64,000 nucleotides of DNA from Luidia sarsii (Eukaryota; Echinodermata; Asteroidea; Paxillosida; Luidiidae): contig OX465112.1 in the NCBI GenBank assembly GCA_949987565.1, positions 14,260,951-14,324,950 of the forward strand, written 5' to 3'. Position numbers and translations under genes: made by a program. The notes beneath the pieces were generated by a model. It worked only from the letters and a program-made list of their open reading frames with translations, made no database searches and was not told where the DNA came from. Numbering within the stretch: the first letter of the stretch is position 1; every line of letters begins with the position of its first letter. Of this stretch, positions 11,139 through 22,897 are shown piece after piece.

Positions 11139-14100
11139 TGTAGCAGTTGTGAAACTACAGATGTGTGGTGTCCTCTCATTCTGGAGAATTTGTTAGCATC
11201 ATGGAGACTCAGTGTAGCCCATACACCTTTAAAAATGTCGGAGCCAATACAAATGGTAAGTCATTTAATGTATTGAACTAGCATGGGGCCTGGGGGAAAA
11301 CTTTTGTTCTGTTCATTTTGTTCTCGTGGCCTTTGCCCACCCCGGCAAAGACTAGTTGAAGATCTCTCTGGAAAAGACTACTGGACTTTTTGGGAAAGCC
11401 ACCATCTATTCTAAGGGCTGGATATGCAAAACAAGAGGTCTTACACACCACATGTAGGTTAAAACCCACTTGCAGTTAAAGTTTTCTTTTCCGTCAGTTA
11501 TTCCTTAATTTGTTTGACTTAAATTGAACTTCCACTTTGTCTTATCCCCTTGCTGCTGTAGCGGGTGTAGCCAGGTTTGCAACAATTTTTTTTTCTTCTC
11601 CCATCTGAATGAAAGCGGGGGCGTAATCCGTGGAGATGTATGGCAGTCAATGGTTCAGTGCCTCTGACTGGTACCCTCACCCTGGCAAAGACTAGTTGAC
11701 TATTTGGGAAGGCCACCATCTAAGGGCTGGATATATCAGATGGTTAGAGCACTAGTACACAAAATCAGAGGTCTTGGGTTCAAACAGCCCGGTACAGTCA
11801 AAGTTTTCTTTGGCATTTTTTTAAAGGCCTAAAAGTGTACAAATAGTTGAGGGCTGATGTTTCAATCAAAGCAGGACTTTTCTCAAAGGCAAAATGACCA
11901 GGACACAAAAAGATAGGATCTGGAATGGGAGGGTAATTAGGTAATGGATGGCAGACGAAAGCTAGTGGATGGACCAAGGTGAAATCAAAGGGAAGGGCAG
12001 TGAGTAGGGTACCGGTAGGTTATAACTACTGTACAGTTATACCAGTATGCAAACATATTGCAAACTGCTTACTGACTAAAATGCAGGGCAAACCTCAATG
12101 AATTAAAATGACCCAAAAGCCAATCGACAAAAATAGGAGGGCCCGACGTTAGTGAAGTATCGATCCTAGCAGGAGCTTTCTCAAAGGCAGGGTGGGGATT
12201 AGCAGCGAAGCAGAAGGGGACCTAGATAAAAGGGGAAATGATGAAAGAGAGAAGTGGGGGAGTGAACATGTATACAATAAGTAGTACATGTAAGTAAGAT
12301 GCAAGATGTTAATCATTCCCCTCCTGGATGTTGACTTGAGGCCATGTTGTTGGAAAGTCTGAAGACATTTCATCCACACCTTCTTCCAGCTCAGATGCGC
12401 ATCATCGCCACTACATTGACCCAGTGATTTGATGCCCAGAACACTCATCTGATACATGTATATAGAATGATTGGGTTGGCCTAAAGTGATTACAACTCCC
12501 ATTGCTATGACATTTCAATCAGTCATACAACCCTAACCTTTCCAGTTGACACTGGTCTTCAGTCTGTTCTGCATCTAAAATCTGGAGTCTGAGGTGTGAG
12601 TCCTGTTCCAAAAATGTGTAACATCAACAGTTCTGAATTTCATACTATACATGTGTAACTGTAAAACATCATGTTTCTCCTTCGTTTTGACCAATTTGTG
12701 TCTAAAATACACTGCAGTGTACTCATATAAACTACATGTCATAGTGTGTAGAACATACCAGAAATGAGTAATGACCTTGTCTTTGAGAAAGGTCCTGCTA
12801 GGATCGAAACATCAGGCCCTCTAACTTTTGAAATAATAATTTTTACACTCAGACTTTAATAAGGAGCCTGTGCAACCCTATGTTTTTTTTCAGCAAGACA
12901 GAAACTAGAGATGAAGCATCTTTGCACTCACCAGTCCCTAATTTGATGGATTTGAATTTTGAAAATAAACCTCAAAGTAAAAAGGTGGACAGGCTGGCAG
13001 TAATACTAATAGTGAAGTAGAAATTGCTGGCAATTTATATAAAATTTGTGATCCTTGTGTCACAATCCCTTGTCCCCACTCTCCAGCTTTAAATTTGGAA
13101 GATGCAAGCTACATGTACATGGCTACATGTACATGCATGCGGTGGTTGAATCCAAGGCCCAACAGGGTAGTGTGTTATTTCCTGCCATAGCCGCTGCATT
13201 TTGACGTAGCCATATCCTTACTTGAAAAGACTGGTGTGTGTGGTGTCTGTAATGGTTTCCTTTGACCTACTGCAAGATTAGGCCAGTGGACCATAGTTCA
13301 GAAGTCAGTGGCTTGATAGGTGACTGGAAATGCAGACCTACGTACCGGGTACATGTACATTGTACATTGTACTTGAACCATGTCACCCACGTGCCTAAAC
13401 CCACAGTTATTTGGCCTGTAGTTCCATGGCCCCCAGACCCTGCCTACTTGCAAGTGCCTGGTCCACCTTTTAACAAGGAATCAGGCTTCTCAGTGTTGGA
13501 CCATTCCACACGTTGCGTTTCAATATGAGGATCGCTCGATGTAGAAACTTCCAAACTCCAAAAGTGAAACTGACAGGACAAATTGGAATATCCTAGAGAC
13601 CTCTGGATAACCTCGCTTTCCCCTCTCGTTGCATGCAGGCCACACATGTAACAAGGAAGTCACATTGAGGATATTCGGTAATACCCACAAACCACCAGCC
13701 CTGTGAAAATAAACACTTTGTGGCAGAGGGACTGAGAGGGAAGTTCTGCCTTGTCTTTGAATACTGGTTGTGAACCAATGGCTTAGCTTTCTACCACTAC
13801 CACGCCATCTGAGCTCAGGATGTGATAAATCTTGGACAAAACTTGACAGCCGTTTCCTTTGCATGTTTTTCTCTCAATTATTTATTTTGATTAGCCTTGG
13901 AAAGCAAAAGCGAGCCAGAGAGATAGGCGCGATTGTTCCTGAATTTGTTTTTCTTGTTATTTCAGGTGTGAGAGATGATTTTGGAATAGTGTGTGGCTGT
14001 GTGTGGTCGCAATTCTGAAATGCATGAAGACAAAGTTTGGTGGAAATTTGTGAATTATTGTGCTGGCAAAGGATTCCAAAGTTTCATTTTGAACATACAT

Positions 14101-17100
14101 GTACTGTACATCATGTAATGTAAATCATACTGCCTTCTCGGTCTTGGTGAAGTGATGGAACTTTCATTTTATTTTCATTCTGCCTTGGACTACCGTACTC
14201 TCAGAATGTGTTTAGAACTTTGTAAAAGTGTTGTTAGCTCAGTACATACATTGTACATGTAGAGATAATACGTATGTGTGTAGCTACAGTTGTGTGTTGT
14301 ACTTATATTATAATTGTGTATAATGCTGAAATGTGAAAAGTAGCCACGTTAACCAGTTTGGAAGATAAGCTTTTGTAGCAACAACTGTTAGAGTGCTGTC
14401 CTGTTTATAAAACTGGAAATTCATGTATATGTTTTTCTTTTTAAAATGTTGAGCAAAATTTGTGTATAATATTGCAGATGAAGTGATTCATTATACATGC
14501 ACCTGCCCAGAAGGTACACATTTCTAGTTGTGCAACCATGTACAGTACGTTTGTGTTTCTACAGAGTAATCTGAGAATTACTGTACCTCGTGTGTGCATT
14601 TATGGTTTAATGGCTGAACCAATAATACTAATAGGCCTACTGCCCAACCACAGTGATCTGACATTCATATTCATGTTGGCTAAGAAAAACACTCTACAGA
14701 GATTGTGTTTGGCCAAGAGATTGCGAGCGGCACGTTTAGGTGTTATTAATAGGTTGAAACGTGCTCAAGATAGCAAGGAGAACACAGGTTAAGCGATAAG
14801 TTGGCTATTAAAACTATTACCCTCATGGTTACCCCAGGCACATGACATTCTTCCATCAGATGCTATCTGGATTGTCCGAAGTCAGAACGCAGCACTTCAT
14901 TGGAACTACTGCCTAGTAGTTCTTCACCTGTGTACACACTACACACAGTGGTAGAATAAATAAGACAGTGAGTTTATCTCTGCTTTTATCAGTGGTTGTG
15001 TCTAGATGTAGATGACTTCATTGGACAGGGTTTATGTGGTCACCTACATGTGTACTGTACAGTGTACATGTAGGCCCCTGTAGGCCCCTACATACATGCA
15101 GTACACACACATCTAGACATCTACCCAGAAGCACCAAAGTCACACAGATGCCACCAAAGTCCAGTTTCCTTATTATCAGCCGATTTCTCTGTTCCGTTTC
15201 TCACTGAAAATCAAATCTTTGTGAAAGATTGATTGAAAAAGTTGATCACGTGTGACAAAGACCTTCCTAAGATCCTGTACATGATGTGCATGTACCGGTA
15301 CATGTAGATTCTAGCATTACTCAAAAAAGAAGTACATGTAACTTGACCACTTTGTAAAAACAAACACAGGTAACCATTCGTGGTAATTTAAAAGTTAAGC
15401 CTTCTGTTTGACCATGCGTTGACTTCTTTATAACTTCACTAAATTTGGCAAACATTTGTTTGATTGTGGGCGGCTAAGTAAATACAATAAAAGTGATTTA
15501 CTAAAAAGGGACTCCTGACAAAATTGCTGGATGGGCCATATACATGTACATGTACCCATACACCTCCAGGCAGGTACACAAAGGTGTTACTGTAGTGTGG
15601 ATACATGTTCACCAGTACCAAGTGTGTTGAAGGCAAATGTCCAGTATAAACATACCCATAAATTACCATTACACTGTCAATGGGTTATTGGTAAACACCT
15701 AGACTGCTTTATAAACCATTTCTACCCCCTGCACTCAACTCACTGTCTCCGAGTGAATTTTGTTACATACCTTGGGTACTTTGTTTATAACCACACCCCT
15801 TACTTGTTGGGCTGCAAAGTTTAGGTCATCCATGGAGGTACATGTAGGTTAACGCTGCTTTAGATGACAGGAGACAACTGGTGGAATATGCATCTACATG
15901 TATCCATGGGAAAGTTTGGAACCAAATGTACATACGAACACTCAATGTTTAGATACCGAAAATGACTGAACAAAGCTGGTGCGTTGTGTAATTGAGTCAT
16001 CAGTTTTATCCAAGGAAATACATGTAAGTGCATACATTATATTACTTATCAAGACTTGTAATTGAGAGACTGCACAAGGTCTCAAAGCAAACTACAATGT
16101 TTGTACATGTATTCATACAGTACATGTACATGTACACTGTACATAACAATACTACATGTACAATGTAGGTGCAGTACTGTAATTTGTTTTTTGGAAAATT
16201 AATGTGTAGAATTTGTTGGTCTGTACGCTCAGAATGCTTTTGTACTACATGTAAGTACATAGTGTACAATGTAGGCCTGTACTGTAGGCCTACACATGTA
16301 TACCTACCAGTATAAGTACCAGACAGTTTGAAGCATGCTCCCAAAAGTTGGTACAAACCACTGTACATTTTTATGTAATGTAGCATTACATGTACATGTA
16401 GCTCTGTATAGTGTTACTGGTCTAATAAGTTGATAATGGTTGATGATCAAATCCATACATGTACACATGTGTGTATGTAGATAGTTTGTTATCCTGATCT
16501 GTAACCCACACAATTCAAGGAATGGGACCTTGTGCAAGATTTGTCCATTGAGCAGACTTATCTGTAACCTTGGGGAACTATCAACCCTGCCCCATGTGCA
16601 CTATGTACATTATACAGTACATGTACATGTACAATTTTGTACGGTACATGTACAGTATGTACACACTGTACATTGTACATGTACATGTACAACTGTACAT
16701 ACAGCACATGTGTGTGTACCAGTATGTACATGTACATGTACATGTACATGTACAGTACTGCATGGTACTGTACATGCTGGGACACTGTCCAACCAAGCAT
16801 GGAGGAATTGGTCCAAGGTCCAAACACTAAATGTACATTTTACAGTACATACAATATAAACTAAGTTTTTAGTTACATGTACGTGTACATGTAACTACTG
16901 CAAGTTCAGTAGTTGTGCATGGATCGTGTATAGCGCCGTGATACACCATGGAGGTACATGTTACATGGTGTGTACATGTACACAACAATTTTACTTGTAC
17001 ATGTACACTGTAATAACTAATATGTATACATTTTTGGATGGATGACATACATGTACAGTATACATGTACATGTACTGTATGTCATTCATCCAAAAATGTA

Positions 17101-20100
17101 AGATGGACAAAACAGGGAATGATTTCTGCGTGATAGAAGTTCTGCTAGGATCAAATTTGAGCTCAGACTATAAATTTTGCATTGCAATGAGCCACCTTAC
17201 AGTTGACACAGTATGCAAATCCTACAGTACATGCATGGAGGAGGTACGTGTACATATACATGTTGTACAATTGTACACATGTACATGTACAGTAACATGT
17301 ACATGTACATGTACACATGTAGACTCGATACTGGTACTAATACTAGTACTGTAAGTACATGTGTGCAGTGTCTGAATGTACTGCAATTGATATACGTACA
17401 GTACCAGTATGAATGTGCCAGCTGGCTACATGCTCAGTATGCATACCGGTAATTTGTTGAACTTTTTCATGATCAGTAGGAAGATTTGTCATTGCCAAGG
17501 AACCTAGCATGCAGGCATACATACATATGTATATGTACGTGTACAACTGTACGTGTACATGTACAATACGTGTATTACCGGTATATACTCATGGTCGGAA
17601 CGTGGTGGTATTTAGCCTTCCACAAAGCTTTTAAGCAAGCATGCCTCGTCACAGTCGGTACATCTGTTGCCTACCAGACTTTAGATTCCTGAAGCAAACA
17701 TGCATTGCACATACTGTACATATACGTGTACATGTAATTGTAAGCCCCTTGTCCACATTTCCTGTGTTTTGTCATTGGTTGAATCTAATTTGCTGACAAG
17801 GATTATCGGACAGCGAAGGTAGATTTTCATCGATGAGGATGGACAGTCATGCCAAAATGAAATCACTGAGTCAGCCATGTTAGTATAGATTGGTATTCTT
17901 TTTCTCGCATCTTGGCCTGGAAAGTAGGGCCTACATGTTCATGAAGTAGGCATATGAGAATCTGATGCAGATGCCTGTTACAGGCTGCCATGAATAAGGC
18001 CGTGCCCACTGGTGAGCAAATAATTGCAATTTGAATCACAATTTGAACACCGTTTTTTTTTTTTTTTTTGCACACGTCCACATTAAGCCCAAAAGTCACG
18101 ACGCAAACAATTGCGAACCGTTTGTGGTCAAATGATGGCTGTGTCCTCAGGGATGGCCCATGCAGGGAGTCATACAAACGAGTGCCCCACGACACTTCCT
18201 GTCAGTCAGCGGGAGCAATGCATTGTGGGATTAGAACAAAAAGAGCATTCCTCCACGCATCACAGCGTGGTAAATAAACGCGATTTTTTAGAAATGTCTC
18301 ACTAATACACTTGGAGTCCAAATCGTGATTCAAATCCCACTCATAATCGCATTTTCGGTGTACAGTATTCATTGTCAGGTATTTCAACCCTCCAATCATT
18401 GAATCAAGATGATTTTCGCTGTCTCAAATAATGATCCACACTCTTTGTTTCTGGTGGTAATCACAGGTAGTGAGAGTAAGCCTTTTGCAGCAGACAGCAG
18501 CATGGATCTGGCTCTGAAATGTCGCATCTGTGGAGACAAGGCGTCCGGTTTCCACTACGGTGTACATTCCTGCGAGGGCTGTAAGGTACGGGCTAACTAG
18601 CAACCACAACCACATAGTTTCCAACCACTCCTATGTTGATTGAAGAAATCTTTCCTCTTTTTTGGCAAAAATTTATAATTTTTTACAAGCTCTTCACAAC
18701 AGATTCCGATTTATGAATTGTATTCCTGTGTAGTTTGCCCTGTGATTCCTCTTTTTTAGCAGACATTTTCTTAATTTCCTTTAAAGGTTGGCAGCTATGC
18801 AACCACCATTGGCGAACCATTGCACAGTGGAAACACTTACCAATAAATACTGGATGATATTCATCTCTAGATATCAAAATAGGAGTACATGTGTGTATCT
18901 GTACCAACATGGGAGTGTTTGAGTGCAGCAGATACATGTATAGTATATTGGTCCATTTCCATACTTGTGTGTGTGTGCTGCTTAGTGCTCAGAATAACGT
19001 TCACATGCTCGGAATAAGCAAAAGGCAGACAGGCGCTTTGGTCACTGAGTCATGAATTCCATTTGCGTGTCTCCATAAAGACATCCGGTACTGGTGATCA
19101 AGCTTTATTTCTACTGCTGGTCCCATGGAGTGGAACAAAATAGCTCTGCATCAGACTCTACAGCTATCCTGTGTGCAAGAAACTTCTCCCGACTTTCCTT
19201 GCCTTGACTTTCCTTTCATTACCTCCATAAGCCCAGCATGGCTACTGATCATCATCATCATCAAGGAGAATGTAATTCAATGATGGTTTGCCCCGCTCGA
19301 CGTGATAAACACTGAGGCATCGGGCAAAGCACTGAGCACTCAGTGTTTATCACATCGAGCGGGGCAAACCCTCATTGAATTACCTTTATTTTGTTACTCT
19401 TAGTCTTACTCTTCGTACATGTGTACCATGCTTTGTTGTTAAAGCCACTGTATACTGATACATGTACCTTATATTATGAAAGAACCGCTATGTCTGCTGC
19501 CCTCCAGCATCTCAAAGTCCTTCCCATGAACTTTTAAATACCAGTTCAGGGTGTGATCGGAATGATTGTGTTTCTGTAATGGACATGTATGCTTTCTCCA
19601 GGGTTTCTTCCGACGTACTCATCGCATGAAGCTACAGTACAGGCCTTGTCCGTACTCCAAGACCAAGCCTTGTAAGATCGTTCTGTCCACACGGAATAAG
19701 TGCCAGTACTGCCGTTTCCAGAAATGCATTGCCGTGGGCATGTCACACGATGGTAAGTACTGTTTGAATGGAGAAAAAAAGCGCTCTTCATAAAAACAGG
19801 GGTACTTACAGATGGGTCGCCCTTCTTCATGCAGTGAGTTGGCAAAAAGATACCAGTCAATAACGTTGACCATGATGGGAGTTTTGATTGCTGTGAGGAT
19901 TGGAAAAGGGTGAATCTTTGATAAATTGGTCGATTTCTCAATAAATTAAAAAAAGAGCCTGACTTTTTCGATTTGAGCAGGTTTTGCCTTTGAGGAATCC
20001 CCTGCTGGGATGACAATGTCAGAGATTTGTTGGTTTGTTCATAGAAGTCGATAAGTAGTTTTAATTGTCTGTGTGTTTGGTAGGTCAGTAGCATTGGAAA

Positions 20101-22897
20101 ACGAGGCCCGAGGGTCACAGTTATTAGGTTAGCTTTTCATTTTTCCCAGTATTTTGCTGCTGGCCTGGTTTTTCCTGCATATAATCCTTGTTGTACTTGT
20201 CTCTATAACACACAGTTTGTTCTTGCGTCCATTTTGTGAAGAATGCCAAATAAATGATGATGATTATAATTTGTAACATTTCGCATACCCTACATGCGCC
20301 TGCATATGTAGTGATAAGGTCATTGCACTGCCTTGTTAACCTCACATGAACAGCCTCCAGGTTCGGTCGGATGCCTCGGGAGGAACGCCTCCGCCTCATG
20401 GAGGAGCTGAATCATGAGGAGCACGAGGCCAGCGAGGAGGACAAGCGGAGAGCCCAGCTACGAGAGCTGAGCGAGCGCATCCACCAAGCCTACAAGGACA
20501 TCTGGTCCATGAACTTCCATCCCACGCTGGAGGCACGCGCAAATAAGCTGAAGGAGGAGAGGCTTGGGATGACCGAGGTAAGTCTGAAGAAGGTCATAGA
20601 ACCTCACAGATGCTTGTAGAAGCTCACAGAAGCCTACAGAAGTTCATAGAAGCTTGTAGAAGTTCATAGAAGCTCGTAGAAGCCTGAGGAAGGTCATAGA
20701 ACCTCACATAAGCTTGTAGAAGTTCAAAGAATCGTGTAACAGTTCACTGAAGCTCACAGAAGCATGCAGAAGCTCATTTAAGCTTGTGGAAGTTCATATA
20801 AGTTTGTAGAAGTTATATACATGTAAGTTTGTAGAAGTTATATACATGTGAGTTTGTAGAGGTTCACAGAAGCATGCAGAAGTTCATATAAGCTTGTAGA
20901 AGTTCACAGAAGGTTGTAGAAGTTCAAATAAGCTTTAGAAGTTCAAGATGCCCATAGATGCTATTGTGTGCTCATCGATGCGTGTAGGTGCTCATTGATG
21001 TCTACAGATGCTTGTGGAATCTCATAGACACTTGTTTGGATAGCAGAGGTACTGGCTCTGCCTCCTGGCTTGTAGAAGCTCTTACAAATTTGATAATCAA
21101 AGCTCTCAGATGCTCGCAGTAGCTCACAGAATAACTTGAAAGCTCATAGGAGCCCTTAGAAGCCCCGAGAAAATTGTGGAGTCTCTTAGAAGCTTGTAAG
21201 AACTTGAAGAAGTTTGTTGAGGCTCATGTAGCCTTGTGCGAGCTTGTAAAAGCTCATAGCTCATAAAAGGAGCTTATAGATACGTGTCATGGAAGCTCAT
21301 TAATGCTCAAGGTGGCTGGTAGAAGCTCTAAGGTGTACCCTTCCCTTCCTGCCCTCCTAGTTTCCCCATAAACACACCCTCATTACCCACCTACCACACC
21401 CAAAAATCTCTCTCCTCAGCTTGCCTCCCTGTGCACTTCAATCCAGCCACTCTTCTTATGTATTTGGGACATCTTATATCCCCCCCTGTCTACTTACCAG
21501 CCACACTCAAAACCCATCCTTCCTCATCTGTCCACCTTTCACATCCCAGTGCTCACACTGCCTAACGCATTTTGCACACAGTAGCAGCCCTGGCATTCTC
21601 AGTGAAGATACTGTAGCTCTCCTCCCTTCTTGCCCGTTCCCCAGGAGGAGACCACGGCGGACTGCGAGTCACGCCCGATGCGCGAGCTGACGGACATCGA
21701 CGACATAGCCGCCTTCCTGCGCAGCGCCTTCCAGACGGCCATCGAGAGCCTGGTGCAGTTTGCCAAGCGCCTGCCCGAGTTCTGCTCCCTGGACATGAAC
21801 GACCAGGTCTCCCTCCTCAAGCACGCCGGCTTTGAGATCGCCATGATCGCCACGGCGTCCCGCTACATGGCCGACGGGCTCTGGTTCCCGTCGGGCGGTG
21901 TCTACTTCAAGAAGCGGCCCCTGGAGGACCTGGACACCATGTTCTTTGAGGACAAGTTTAAGTTCTTTGAGAAGATGAAGAAGCTGAATCTGAACGAGAG
22001 GGAGCTGGCACTGTTCTGTGTTCTGGCCCTGGCTGCGCCGGGTAAGTCCCATGTCCACTGTCCACATTTTATTCAACCCTTATTCAGTTCCTTGATATTG
22101 GAAACATGAATGTGAATTCCGCAAATAGAACCATCCCTGGTCTCAAGCAAGGGATGAGCCCAAATCCTTATTGATGGTGATATGTCAGCCGATGCTGACA
22201 GATAGAACCAGAAGGGGTGACTAGTCTGAAGTAAGGCAGGAGTCTCAATCCCCATTGCTGGTAGATGTGATATGTCAGCCAAAGCTGACAAAATAGAACT
22301 GGGAGGAGGTGACTAGCCTGAAGCAAGGCATGAACCTCCATTGCTATTAGTGGTAGACTGCAGTGCCTGTCAGGTTTGACAAATAGAACTGGAAGGGGTG
22401 ACTAGTCTGAAGCAGGGCATAAGCCTCTATCCCTTTCCACGGTGGACTGCTAGCCGAGACTGACAGATAGAATTGGTAGGGGAGTGTGACTAGTCTGAAG
22501 CATGGAACAAGCCTCCATCCCTGTCGTTGGTAGACTGCCAGCCAAGGCTGACAGATAGAGCCGGCAGTGACTAATCTGAAGCAATTCATAAGCCTCCATC
22601 CTTATCGGTGACCAGGCTCTTTACTGCCCCCTATCTGTACCGCCCTCAGACCGAGACGACCTGACGCAGCGAGAGAAAGTGGAGAAGTTTCAAGAGGTCA
22701 TCCTGGAGGCGTTGGAGTGGGAGGTGGCTCAGAATCACCCCGGCAACCCTCTGGTCCTGCCCCGCCTCCTGTCCCGCCTGGTGGACCTGCGGCAGCTCAA
22801 GCTGGAGCACGTCCAGCAGATACAGCAGCTGATGCTCCTGGACGATCCCCGCTACAACGGACCCAGTCCGCTCATCATGGAGGTCTATGGCTTATGA
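11139..22897 (+). CDS. PPAR: PPAR-like nuclear receptor (NR1C-like)
   Basis: Ligand-regulated transcription factor; vertebrate PPARs act as RXR heterodimers. Exons: 11139-11255 (proposed, ATG 11201), 18467-18585, 19602-19752, 20354-20577, 21645-22041, 22650-22897 (stop TGA 22895-22897); about 397 residues. The DNA-binding domain starts [20 protein letters not shown] (C37 onward) with P-box CEGCKGFFRRT, split by an intron after CEGCK. The second finger reads C74-x7-C82-x9-C92-x2-C95, then GMSH.A.RFGRMP as in PPAR. The ligand-binding domain has [26 protein letters not shown] and AF-2 helix PLIMEVYGL. By alignment from memory, the PPARgamma residues His449 and Tyr473 are kept (H369, Y395), while Ser289 and His323 become Phe. 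The first exon is inferred from its donor and phase only; translation could instead start at MDLALK in the second exon. Rev-erb/E75 kinship is less likely, judged from the hinge and C-terminus. Confidence 0.85.
11672..11825 (+). mobile_element. tRNA-derived SINE
   Basis: The head CCTGGCAAAGACTAGTTGAC is followed by a tRNA-like part (AAGGGCTGGATA, box-A-like TCAGATGGTTAGAGCAC, box-B-like GGGTTCAAACAGCCC, GTCAAAGTTTTCTTTGGC) and a T-rich tail. Same architecture as 43548-43662 and 46896-47041. A degenerate copy precedes it at about 11338-11482. Confidence 0.65.
12050..12191 (+). repeat. Family-A foldback half (forward)
   Basis: TTGCAAACTGCTTACTGACT, AAAATGACCCAAAAG, AGGAGGGCCCGACG and GATCCTAGCAGGAGCTTTCT occur in family order, with about 30 bp of extra internal sequence. 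Confidence 0.7.
12781..12834 (-). repeat. Family-A foldback fragment (reverse)
   Basis: CTTTGAGAAAGGTCCTGCTA, then GGATCGAAACATCAGGCCCT: the reverse-half core only. Confidence 0.7.
16040..17600. repeat. GTACATGTAC-rich simple/palindromic repeat region
   Basis: Dozens of TACATGTA and GTACATGTAC runs, some uninterrupted for over 25 bp (around 16723-16754). Each unit is its own reverse complement, so both strands read alike; the open frames seen here on both strands are Tyr/Met/Cys/His/Val/Thr-rich by-products and are not genes. Confidence 0.85.
17027..17100. repeat. 74-bp inverted repeat
   Basis: Arms TACATTTTTGGATGGATGAC and GTCATTCATCCAAAAATGTA flank a GTACATGTAC-type loop, giving a near-perfect hairpin. 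Confidence 0.8.
18651..18796. mobile_element. Short TIR element remnant (same family as 48396-48938)
   Basis: CCTCTTTTTTGGC, AAATTTATAATTTTTTACA, TTCCTGTGTAGTTTGCCCTG and terminal GGTTGGCAGCT match the outer part of the copy at 48396-48938, but lack the insertion that interrupts that copy. Confidence 0.55.
19275..19381. repeat. 107-bp near-perfect palindrome (MITE-like)
   Basis: The left arm (TTCAATGATGGTTTGCCCCG, CTCGACGTGATAAACACTGA) pairs with the right arm (CTCAGTGTTTATCACATCGA, GCGGGGCAAACCCTCATTGA) around a short loop. A half-copy occurs at 26275-26327. It lies in the PPAR-like intron between the two zinc-finger exons. Confidence 0.85.
20582..21330. repeat. AGAAGCTCAT/AGAAGCTTGT degenerate minisatellite
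   Basis: Roughly 10-11-bp units of the form AGAAGCTCAT, AGAAGCTTGT and AGAAGTTCAT, decaying toward the right end. It starts immediately after the donor of the PPAR-like hinge exon (20577) and fills much of that intron. Confidence 0.8.
22120..22615. repeat. Tandem array of about five 80-110-bp units
   Basis: Each unit contains GCTGACAGATAGAAC, GGGGTGACTAGTCTGAAG and AAGCCTCCATCCCTATC variants. The array fills the intron between the last two ligand-binding-domain exons of the PPAR-like gene. Confidence 0.8.

Larger units (their letters stand above)
11256..18466 (+). other. Proposed first coding intron of the PPAR-like gene
   Basis: A 7.2-kb interval without recognisable exons. It carries SINE copies (about 11338-11482, 11672-11825), family-A pieces (11851-11889, 12050-12191, 12781-12834), and from about 13.1 kb onward a dense scatter of GTACATGTAC and related palindromes, densest at 16.0-17.6 kb. 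A 74-bp inverted repeat lies at 17027-17100. Confidence 0.5.

Noticed and set aside
14538..14792. 84-codon plus-strand frame with a basic C-terminal part.
   Set aside because: No recognised domain, no convincing splice sites, and it lies in repeat-rich sequence.
16530..16864. Overlapping open frames on both strands rich in Tyr, Met, Cys, His, Val and Thr.
   Set aside because: Direct translations of GTACAT simple repeats; no splice context or conserved motif.
22090..22620. Direct repeats with regular spacing, considered as a CRISPR-like array.
   Set aside because: The units are diverged, contiguous repeats without unique spacers, inside an animal intron.
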